DNA of 60,208 nucleotides. Source: Alphaproteobacteria bacterium (GTDB lineage: Bacteria > Pseudomonadota > Alphaproteobacteria > SMXQ01). This document shows positions 28,981-35,942 of the stretch, in pieces. How positions within the stretch are numbered: the stretch's first letter is position 1; each line of letters begins with the position of its first letter. The stretch spans positions 1-60,208 of the forward strand of contig WHSO01000015.1 in assembly GCA_009380075.1 (NCBI GenBank), read 5' to 3'. The notes beneath the pieces were generated by a model, which saw only the letters and a program-made list of their open reading frames with translations, made no database searches and was not told the origin of the DNA. The position numbers and the translations under genes are program-made.

Positions 28981-29919
28981 ATGCCCCTGTCCCCCGACCA
29001 GAAAGCCGAGATCGCCGCCGCCCGCGAGCAGTCGACCCCGACCCGTCGCCCCACCGTCGCCGCGCTCGAGGACATCCTGTACGAGGCCCTGCCGGTCCTC
29101 GACCACGGTTTCGTCCGGGTGGTGGACTACATGGGCGACGACGCCGCCGTCGTCCAGGCGGCGCGGGTGTCCTACGGCAAGGGCACGCGGCGCATTTCCG
29201 AGGATGCGGGCCTGATCAACTACCTCATGCGCCACCGGCATACCACGCCCTTCGAAATGTGCGAGATCAAGTACCACGTCAAGCTGCCGATCTTCGTCGC
29301 GCGCCAGTGGATCCGCCATCGCACCGCCAACGTCAACGAATACTCGGCGCGCTATTCGATCCTCGACAACGAATTCTACCTGCCGGCGCCGGAGCATCTC
29401 GGCGTGCAGTCGACCGCCAACCGCCAGGGCCGGGGGGAGGCGCTCACCGGCGCCGAGGCCAGGCGCGTAATGGAGCTTCTGAAGGAAGACGCCGAGCGCA
29501 CCTACGCCCATTACGAGGACATGCTGAACGAGGGCGAGGACGGCAAGCCGCGCGATCCCGGACGCCAGGGCCTTGCACGCGAGCTCGCGCGCATGAACCT
29601 GACGCTCAACTTCTATACCCAATGGTACTGGAAGACGGACCTGCACAACCTGCTGCACTTCCTGTCGCTCCGGGCCGATCCCCACGCGCAATATGAAATC
29701 CGCGTCTATGCCGAGGCGATGCTCGATACCCTCCGGCGCTGGGTGCCGATCACCTATGACGCCTTTTGCCAGTACCGCATGGGCGGCCTTCATCTGTCGG
29801 CCAAGGGGCTCGACGTGGTCAAGCGCCTTCTGGCGGGCGAACACGTGGAGCAGAAGGCCTCCGGCCTGTCGCCGCGCGAATGGCGCGAGATGATGGCAGC
29901 GCTCGGCCGCACGTCCTAG
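28981..29919 (+). CDS. thyX: ThyX, flavin-dependent thymidylate synthase
   Basis: Makes dTMP from dUMP using FAD, NADPH and methylene-tetrahydrofolate, replacing ThyA. 313 residues from the [13 protein letters not shown]. The diagnostic RHR-X7-S motif is present as [11 protein letters not shown] (R112 to S122), with [15 protein letters not shown] before it and [18 protein letters not shown] after. The C-terminus has a longer tail than minimal ThyX. A GTG 16 codons upstream keeps the frame open, but the ATG is the more natural start. It is divergent from ssrA and followed by a hairpin. Confidence 0.96.
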   Translation: MPLSPDQKAEIAAAREQSTPTRRPTVAALEDILYEALPVLDHGFVRVVDYMGDDAAVVQAARVSYGKGTRRISEDAGLINYLMRHRHTTPFEMCEIKYHVKLPIFVARQWIRHRTANVNEYSARYSILDNEFYLPAPEHLGVQSTANRQGRGEALTGAEARRVMELLKEDAERTYAHYEDMLNEGEDGKPRDPGRQGLARELARMNLTLNFYTQWYWKTDLHNLLHFLSLRADPHAQYEIRVYAEAMLDTLRRWVPITYDAFCQYRMGGLHLSAKGLDVVKRLLAGEHVEQKASGLSPREWREMMAALGRTS

Positions 29920-30004
29920 ACTCGCCGTGACATCTCGGGCAGGGCCACGCGCAACACACCGAGGCATCGGCGTTTTGCGGCCGCGGCTTTACCGCCGTCC
30001 GATC

Positions 30005-30026
30005 ATGCCTTGCTTCGGCAAGGCAT
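30005..30026. terminator. Strong hairpin with TTCG loop downstream of thyX
   Basis: Perfect 9-bp stem (30005-30013 with 30018-30026) closing a TTCG tetraloop, about 85 nt after the thyX stop. There is no following T tract, so it may be an RNA-stabilising 3' structure, not a true intrinsic terminator. Confidence 0.45.
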
Positions 30027-30048
30027 CGCGCGTTACTCTCGACAATCG

Positions 30049-30058
30049 TTGTATACAA
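30049..30058. promoter_or_regulatory. TTGTATACAA palindrome, candidate GntR-type operator for TRAP genes
   Basis: A perfect 10-bp palindrome about 127 nt upstream of the TRAP binding-protein ATG. It fits the TNGT-Nx-ACNA half-site pattern of FCD-subclass GntR regulators, which often control TRAP transporters. No GntR gene is present in this window, so any regulator would be encoded elsewhere. Confidence 0.4.
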
Positions 30059-30184
30059 TTTCGGAGCCCATTCATTTGGTTATTTGATTCAGTGCGTACA
30101 CATTGATCTCCGTACCGCGTCGCCGGGTCTTAGTCGACCGGACAGGCATTCATCACAAGATGCTTTTTCGACAGGGAGATTCAA

Positions 30185-31321
30185 ATGACCAAACCCCAGC
30201 TCAAGACAGAATCCGTACGCCATCCAAGCCGCCGCCGGGTCATCAAAGGTGCCGCCGGCATGGGCGCGGCCGTTGCCGCCGGCGCGGCCCTTGGTTTTCC
30301 GCACGTGCGCAAGGCCGGTGCGGCGACCACGACGACGTGGCGCATCCAGACATCCTGGCCGGGCGGTGTCGGCCTCGACATCTTCAAGAAGTGGTGCGCC
30401 GGCATCAAGGAGAAGACGAGCGGCGAGCTCGAGTTCAAGGCCTTCGGTGCCAACGACGTCGTCGGCGAATTCCAGTTGTTCGATGCGGTGCGCCGCGGCG
30501 CGCTGGAGGCGATGAATCCCTTCACTCTTTACTGGGCGGGACGCATGCCGGCCTCTGTGTTCCTGAGCTCCTATCCGCTCGGGCCGCGCAACCCGCACGA
30601 ATGGGACGTGTTCTACTACGGCCTCGGCGGCCTCGAGATCACGCGCGAAATCTTCGCCAAGCACGGACTCTATTACGTCGGGCCCATCCACCACGGCCCC
30701 AATATCATCCACTCCAAGGTACCGATCCGGTCCATCGACGATTTCCGCGGGCGCAAGATGCGCCTTCCGGGCGGCATAGTCGCTGAGGTCTTCCAGGCCG
30801 CCGGTGCCAAGACGACGCTACTGCCGGGCAGCGCCATCTTCCCGGCGCTGGAAAAGGGGACCATCGACGTCGCCGACTACGTCGGGCCCGCGATCAATTA
30901 CGCCCTCGGCTTCCACCAGGTGACCAAGTACATCTCCATGGGGCCACCGGGTTTCATGTCGATCTACCAGCCGGTGGACCTGATGGATCTGACGGTCAGT
31001 CAAACCGCCTGGAACAAATTGTCCAAGGCGATGAAGCAGTTCGTCGAAATGGAAGTCCACGTCTATTCCGACCTGCATCACGCCGCGATACAGAAGGCCG
31101 ACCATGATTCGTGGAAGAAGTTCGAGGAGGCGGGGACCATCATCACGCGCCTGTCCGAATCCGACGTCGAGAAATTTACCCAGCTCTCGGTTCCGCTGTG
31201 GTTCAAATGGGCGAAGAAGGATGGCGATGCCGCCCGGGTGTTCAAGATCCAGCTCGACTACATGATGTCGGGCAGCCTCGGTTACGTCACGCCGGGCATG
31301 ATCAAGGGTCAGAGCCTGTGA
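30185..31321 (+). CDS. TRAP transporter substrate-binding protein, DctP family, Tat signal
   Basis: Periplasmic binding protein of 378 residues that hands an organic-acid-type substrate to the DctQM permease. The N-terminus has a twin-arginine motif (SRRRVIK, residues 15-21) before a hydrophobic stretch and a cleavage region near residue 46, so it should be exported folded through Tat. The mature part shows WRIQTSWPGGVGLDIFKKW, AVRRGALEAMNPF, FRGRKMRLPGGIVAEVFQAAGA and EKGTIDVADYVGP, typical of the TakP-like branch that binds 2-oxo acids. Ligand identity is a guess. A ribosome site (CAGGGAGATTCAA) precedes the ATG. Confidence 0.92.
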   Translation: MTKPQLKTESVRHPSRRRVIKGAAGMGAAVAAGAALGFPHVRKAGAATTTTWRIQTSWPGGVGLDIFKKWCAGIKEKTSGELEFKAFGANDVVGEFQLFDAVRRGALEAMNPFTLYWAGRMPASVFLSSYPLGPRNPHEWDVFYYGLGGLEITREIFAKHGLYYVGPIHHGPNIIHSKVPIRSIDDFRGRKMRLPGGIVAEVFQAAGAKTTLLPGSAIFPALEKGTIDVADYVGPAINYALGFHQVTKYISMGPPGFMSIYQPVDLMDLTVSQTAWNKLSKAMKQFVEMEVHVYSDLHHAAIQKADHDSWKKFEEAGTIITRLSESDVEKFTQLSVPLWFKWAKKDGDAARVFKIQLDYMMSGSLGYVTPGMIKGQSL

Positions 31322-31431
31322 CGATCGTGCCGCGAATTCGCGTGTAACCATCCGTCAGAACCGGTGCGGCCGGGGGCGCAAGGCGCGCATCCCGGCCGAC
31401 GCCGGCAGAGCGCTCCCGGGGCCGTCCGCGC

Positions 31432-32529
31432 ATGCCCAATCTTACTTTCGTCCTTCCCCATTGGTTTTACTGGTCCGGCCTCGTGTTTCTTCCGCTGGGC
31501 GCAATGTGGCTTGCGCGCAGGAGTGAGACGCGCCTCGGGCCGCGCGGCCTGTCGCGCGGCATCGCCTACCTGTTTCTGGTGACTACGGGGTTCATCGGCA
31601 TCCATCGGTTCTATTGCCGCAATTGGCTGGGAGTGCTCTACCTGCCGGTGTTTGGCGTCATGCTGTATTGCAACGCCCGGGTCCGCGGATTGCGCAACGC
31701 GGTCTCCCAGGCGCGCCATGACCTCGCCGGCGCGGACTTCGCCGTGGAACGACTGCAGAAGGCCATTGCCGTCGGCCAGTCGGACGCCGCCGACAAGCTC
31801 GCCCAGGCCCAGGCCCAGCTCGCCGCCGCCCGCGATGCACTCGCTGTCCGCTTGTCCCAGTTTGATGCCTGGGACACCGCAGCGATGGCGCTTCTGATCG
31901 TCATTCTTGCCGGGCTTGCGTTCGATGCCTGGCGCCTTCCGAAACTGCTGCGTACCGCCGCCGCCCGGGAGGGAGCGGAGCCGTCTTCGCCGATAAGTAT
32001 CCTGCCGCCGGCCGAGACGGGCCACGCCCGAGGCGGACGGCTTGCGCGCACGATTGACGGGCTCAGCCGTTGGTCCGGCCATTTCGTCGCCTATTGGTCT
32101 GTGATCGCGGTCTTCGTCTATTACTACGAGGTCATCGCCCGCTACGTCTTCAATTCGCCGACTAACTGGGCGCATGAAAGTATGTTTCTGATGTTCGGCA
32201 TGCAGTACCTGCTGGCGGGAGCTTTCGCGCTGCGCGAGGACGCCCACGTTCGCGTGGATGTCCTCTACGGCATGCTTGGACGCCGGGCGCAGGCCGCGGT
32301 GGATATTGCGACGTCGGTCTTTTTCTTCATCTTCTGCAGCGCATTGCTGTGGACGGGCTGGACCTTCTTCCTCGATTCCTATTCGGTCAGGGAAGTATCG
32401 TTCACCGAATGGGCGATCCAGTATTGGCCGGTCAAGTTCAGCATGGTGCTTGGTGCGGCGCTCATCCTGCTGCAGGGCGGAGTGAAATTAACCCGCGACA
32501 TCGCCGTCCTTCGTGGCACGGGGCAGTGA
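31432..32529 (+). CDS. TRAP small permease (DctQ) with N-terminal TM2-like extension
   Basis: DctQ proteins usually have about 160-220 residues and four membrane helices; this one has 365. Residues about 205-360 are the DctQ domain (WSVIAVFVYYYEVIARYVFNSPTNWAHE, LREDAHVRVDVLYGML). Ahead of it are about 200 extra residues. Two or three hydrophobic segments carry GFIGIHRFYCRNWLGVLYL, the glycine/aromatic pattern of TM2 domains. A coiled-coil-like stretch rich in Ala and Gln follows (DKLAQAQAQLAAARDALAVRL), then one more membrane segment. The stop is 1 nt before the dctM ATG. The fused part may tether or regulate the permease. Confidence 0.85.
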   Translation: MPNLTFVLPHWFYWSGLVFLPLGAMWLARRSETRLGPRGLSRGIAYLFLVTTGFIGIHRFYCRNWLGVLYLPVFGVMLYCNARVRGLRNAVSQARHDLAGADFAVERLQKAIAVGQSDAADKLAQAQAQLAAARDALAVRLSQFDAWDTAAMALLIVILAGLAFDAWRLPKLLRTAAAREGAEPSSPISILPPAETGHARGGRLARTIDGLSRWSGHFVAYWSVIAVFVYYYEVIARYVFNSPTNWAHESMFLMFGMQYLLAGAFALREDAHVRVDVLYGMLGRRAQAAVDIATSVFFFIFCSALLWTGWTFFLDSYSVREVSFTEWAIQYWPVKFSMVLGAALILLQGGVKLTRDIAVLRGTGQ

Positions 32530-32530
32530 T

Positions 32531-33895
32531 ATGGGGCTGTCCATCGGTATCGAATGGCTGACCCTGCTGATGTTCGGTTCACTGTTCGTGTTGCTGATGG
32601 CGGGCTTGCCACTCGCGTTCGTCACCGGCGGGCTCGCCTGCGTGTTCCTGTTCCTGTTCGGCGATGCGCAGATGCTCAACCTTCTGCCGTCGCGCATTTT
32701 CCCTTACATGACCGATTATCAGCTTTCGGCGATCCCGCTCTTCATCTTCATGGCGGCCATGCTGGAGCGGGCGGGACTGATCGAGGAGCTGTTCGACGTC
32801 GTCTACAAGATCTTGGGGGGGCTGCGGGGCGGGCTGGCCACGGCGACCATCGTCGCCTCGACCATCCTCGCGGCCATGGTCGGCGTCATCGGGGCGACGG
32901 AAGTGACCATGGGCATCATCGCGCTGCCTGCGATGCTGAAGCGTGCCTACAATCCGGAACTTGCCTGTGGTTCGATCCTCGCGGGCGGCACCCTTGGCAT
33001 CCTCATTCCGCCGTCCATCCTCGCCATCATCTTTGCCGTCGTCGCCCAGCAGTCGGTCGGCGAGCTCTTCGTGGGTGCGGTGATCCCAGGGCTGCTGCTG
33101 TCGGGCCTCTACATCATCTACGTTACCGCGCGCTCCTACGTCGATCCCAAAGCCGGCCCCGCCCTGCCCCTGGAGGAACGCGTTGATTTTCGCGAAAAGG
33201 TCCGATTGCTGCGCGGCATCATCGCTCCGCTGATTCTGGTCGTGCTGGTGCTGGGAGTGATCTTCACCGGGATATCGACTCCGGTCGAGGCCGCCGGCAT
33301 CGGCACATTCGGCGCGCTGGTCGTCGCAGCGCTCCACCGGCGACTTAATATCATTGCGGTCCGTGAGGCGGCGATCACCACCCTCAAGGCTGCGACGATG
33401 GTGCTGTGGATTGTGTTTGGCGCCTCGATCTTCGTCGGCTTCTACATTGTCAACGGTGGCCAGGCGTTCGTCACCGAGGCGCTGCTGGCCACCAACCTGG
33501 GCCCTTACGGTATCCTGGTGGTCATGATGGCCATCCTCGTGGTGCTGGGTATGTTCCTCGACTGGGTCGGTATACTGTTGCTGGCCGTGCCCATTTTCGT
33601 TCCGCTGATGAAAACGTTGCCTTTTGATGGCGTATTCGGCCTTCCCGGCGTCGCGCCGGCCGACGTACCACTATGGTTTGGTGTCGTCTACATGGTCAAC
33701 ATGCAGATGTCTTTCCTCAGCCCGCCGTTCGGCTACGCGCTGTTCTACCTCAAGAGCGTGGCTCCGCCCGAAGTCACCATGGGTATGATCTACCGTTCCG
33801 CGATACCTTTCCTCGTGATTCAGGCGATCGGGCTGACGCTCTGCATCCTGTTTCCGCAATTCGTCCTGTGGCTGCCGAAGGCGGTTTACGGTTGA
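32531..33895 (+). CDS. TRAP large permease, DctM family
   Basis: Inner-membrane permease of 454 residues with about twelve hydrophobic segments, using a sodium or proton gradient to move substrate delivered by the DctP-like protein. Family motifs are PLFIFMAAMLERAGLIEELFDVVYKILGG, GGTLGILIPPSILAIIFAV and MQMSFLSPPFGYALFYLKSVAPPEV. I start at the ATG directly after the DctQ stop; a start six codons earlier would overlap that gene. The three TRAP genes form an operon with spacings of 110 and 1 nt. Confidence 0.93.
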   Translation: MGLSIGIEWLTLLMFGSLFVLLMAGLPLAFVTGGLACVFLFLFGDAQMLNLLPSRIFPYMTDYQLSAIPLFIFMAAMLERAGLIEELFDVVYKILGGLRGGLATATIVASTILAAMVGVIGATEVTMGIIALPAMLKRAYNPELACGSILAGGTLGILIPPSILAIIFAVVAQQSVGELFVGAVIPGLLLSGLYIIYVTARSYVDPKAGPALPLEERVDFREKVRLLRGIIAPLILVVLVLGVIFTGISTPVEAAGIGTFGALVVAALHRRLNIIAVREAAITTLKAATMVLWIVFGASIFVGFYIVNGGQAFVTEALLATNLGPYGILVVMMAILVVLGMFLDWVGILLLAVPIFVPLMKTLPFDGVFGLPGVAPADVPLWFGVVYMVNMQMSFLSPPFGYALFYLKSVAPPEVTMGMIYRSAIPFLVIQAIGLTLCILFPQFVLWLPKAVYG

Positions 33896-33946
33896 GGCGT
33901 GGTGGCGCGATAATAGTTCTGCTTTGAGACGGGACGGAGGTCCTCC

Positions 33947-34285
33947 ATGGCTCGCACGATCGAAAACTACAAAGATTTCTGGCCATTCTATCTCGCCGCC
34001 CATTCAAAAGCGGCCACGCGTGGTTTTCACTACGTCGGTACGGCAAGTTTGGTCACTGTCGTTGGATTCGCTGTCTGGTTCGGTGAGTGGTGGCTGCTGC
34101 TCCTTGCCCTGCCGGCGCTGTATTCTTTTGCCTGGTTCTCCCATTTCATGATCGAAGGCAACAAGCCGGCGACCTTTACCTATCCGCTATGGTCATTGGT
34201 GTCGGATTTCCGCATGGTCGGACTTGCCCTTGCCGGACGTATGCCGCGCGAGCTCCGGAAGTATCAGATCCGCTCGCATCCCTGA
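33947..34285 (+). CDS. DUF962 / Mpo1-like membrane protein
   Basis: 112 residues with two central membrane segments (TASLVTVVGFAVWF and WWLLLLALPALYSFAWF). Conserved parts are DFWPFYLAAHSKAATRGFHYVGT and WFSHFMIEGNKPATFTYPLWSLVSDFRM, the DUF962 signature with repeated histidines. Yeast Mpo1, in the same family, is an iron-dependent dioxygenase that shortens 2-hydroxy fatty acids, so this may act on a membrane lipid, but bacterial members are little studied. It lies between the TRAP permease and the enolase-superfamily gene on the same strand, with gaps of 51 and 33 nt. Confidence 0.85.
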   Translation: MARTIENYKDFWPFYLAAHSKAATRGFHYVGTASLVTVVGFAVWFGEWWLLLLALPALYSFAWFSHFMIEGNKPATFTYPLWSLVSDFRMVGLALAGRMPRELRKYQIRSHP

Positions 34286-34318
34286 AAGCGGTGCCGCGCA
34301 AAGGACGAGGAAGAACCG

Positions 34319-35455
34319 ATGACCCATGACATCACCCGCGTCGAGGCCTTCGCCCTCAGCGTCCCCGTCGGCTTCGAATGGGCCGGGTCGAAGCACGTGC
34401 GCCGCAACGCGATGACCTATGTCGAGATCGAGACCGCGTCGGGGCTGGTCGGCCACGGCCTGACGGCGCTGTCGCCCGCCCCGGTGGTGGCGACGGCGAT
34501 CAATCGCGTCGCCCGCAACGCGCTCCTCGGCCTCGACGCGACGGGGCACGAGCATGTCTGGAACGTGGCGCTGTGGGCGCTCACCGCGCCGGGCCAGACG
34601 GGAATCGGGTGCAACGCGCTGTCGGCGATCGACATCGCGCTGTGGGACATCAAGGGCAAGATCGCGGAAAAGCCCATATGGGCGTTGCTGGGCGGCGCGC
34701 GCCGGCGGCTGCCGGCCTACGCGACCTGCGGCTTTTCGTTCTTCGACCGCGACCAGCTGGCGGAGGCCGGGCAACGGATGTGCGCGCAGGGCTACGACGC
34801 GCTCAAGATGCAGGTCGGGCGTCCCGGCCTCGACGCGCGCGAGGACGCCGTCGACGTCCATGCCGTGATCGACGAGGACGTGCGGCGCATCCGCTGCCTG
34901 CGCGATGCGGTCGGCGACGGAGTGGAGATCGCCATGGACGCGGGCGCGCGCCTCGACGGCGATCATGCCGCCGATCTCGCCGCCCGCGCCGCCGATCTCG
35001 GCGTCACCTTCTTCGAGGAGCCCGTCGTCGCCAACGACGTGCCTGCGATGGCGGCCCTGCGCCGGCGCGTGCCGGCGATGAAGGTCGCCTGCGGCCAGAG
35101 CGAGGGCCAGGTCTGGCGCTTTCGCGACATGATCGCGGCCAATGCCATCGACATCGTCCAGCCCAACGTGATCGTCGCCGGCGGGTTCACCGGCGCCGCG
35201 CGTGCGGCGGCGCTGGCCGTGGACGCGAATCTTCCGGTGTTCCATGGCGGCGGCGCGAGCTACCACAATGCCCATCTGCAGGCCGGGCTGGCGGCGGGTA
35301 CCGGGCTCGAGCACCAGATGAGTTCGTCGCCCGCGGCGGAAAAGGTTTTCGACGGCCTGCCGGTGTTCGCCGACGGGCACCTCGAAATGACGGACGCGCC
35401 CGGCCTCGGGTTCACCCTCAGGGACGGCGTGCTGCGGGAATTTGCCGTCGATTAA
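34319..35455 (+). CDS. Enolase-superfamily enzyme, mandelate racemase/muconate lactonizing group
   Basis: Metal-dependent enzyme of 378 residues that would abstract a proton alpha to a carboxylate. The capping domain starts MTHDITRVEAF; the barrel domain has metal-ligand candidates D207 (AMDAGARL) and E233/E234 (FFEEP), and a D278 (DIVQPN) with H309 (FHGG) pair like the mandelate racemase dyad. Two positions differ from the textbook pattern: the KxK lysine pair reads K163-M-Q165, and the third metal-ligand motif reads CGQSEG, with Gln in the usual Glu position. The upstream TRAP transporter suggests a sugar-acid or hydroxy-acid substrate. Its stop overlaps that of the convergent response regulator. 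Confidence 0.86.
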   Translation: MTHDITRVEAFALSVPVGFEWAGSKHVRRNAMTYVEIETASGLVGHGLTALSPAPVVATAINRVARNALLGLDATGHEHVWNVALWALTAPGQTGIGCNALSAIDIALWDIKGKIAEKPIWALLGGARRRLPAYATCGFSFFDRDQLAEAGQRMCAQGYDALKMQVGRPGLDAREDAVDVHAVIDEDVRRIRCLRDAVGDGVEIAMDAGARLDGDHAADLAARAADLGVTFFEEPVVANDVPAMAALRRRVPAMKVACGQSEGQVWRFRDMIAANAIDIVQPNVIVAGGFTGAARAAALAVDANLPVFHGGGASYHNAHLQAGLAAGTGLEHQMSSSPAAEKVFDGLPVFADGHLEMTDAPGLGFTLRDGVLREFAVD

Positions 35456-35922
35456 ACGGTGCCGGCGGGCGGCGGCGCGTCGCGGTCGAGATAGTGGGCG
35501 AGCCGCGATGTCGCCTTGCGGCCCGGGCTATGGCTTGCCAGCACGTGGCGGATCGTGTTGACGAACGTGGCCACCGACACCGGCTTCGCGACATAGGCGT
35601 CGCACCCGGCCGCCATCGCGGCCCGCTTGTGGAAGCGCGTCGGAAGCCCGCTGACCACGACGACCGGAATCCCTCGCTCCGGACCGTTCTTCAGCCGCCG
35701 CACCGCATCCAGGCCCGATGGGCCAGGGTCGACCACGTCGATGACGATGAGGTCGGGCCGGACGATCTTCAGGGTTTCCAGTGCCTGGTCGCCGTCGGCG
35801 GCCGTGTAGACGTCGTCGGCGGCGCAGGCGAGGAGGTCCCTGAACAGGACCCGGTTCATGACATCGCCCTCGACGAGGAGGATCCCCGTCTTGCGCCCGG
35901 TCCGTGCTTCAGCCTTTGCCAT
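35452..35922 (-). CDS. Single-domain response regulator
   Basis: 156 residues holding only a receiver domain, so output must come through protein contacts. The phospho-acceptor is D62 (LIVIDVVDPG), with S91 and K113 (AKP) as the conserved switch residues. The acidic pocket reads V-E-G-D, residues 17-20, where most receivers have two adjacent acids (E-D-D or E-D-N), so metal binding may be altered. The D+3 position, usually Met, is Asp. A basic, Pro-rich tail follows. It is last in a four-gene minus-strand run behind the barrel protein (20 nt gap), with no kinase nearby; a DivK-like link to polarity or division is possible but unproven. Confidence 0.86.
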   Translation of the reverse strand: MAKAEARTGRKTGILLVEGDVMNRVLFRDLLACAADDVYTAADGDQALETLKIVRPDLIVIDVVDPGPSGLDAVRRLKNGPERGIPVVVVSGLPTRFHKRAAMAAGCDAYVAKPVSVATFVNTIRHVLASHSPGRKATSRLAHYLDRDAPPPAGTV

Positions 35923-35942
35923 CGTCGATCACCGGTGGGGGT

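Noticed and set aside
31331-31342. Perfect 12-bp palindrome CGCGAATTCGCG between dctP and dctQ
   Set aside because: Striking but isolated within a GC-rich 110-bp spacer, with no second copy or promoter context; treated as chance.
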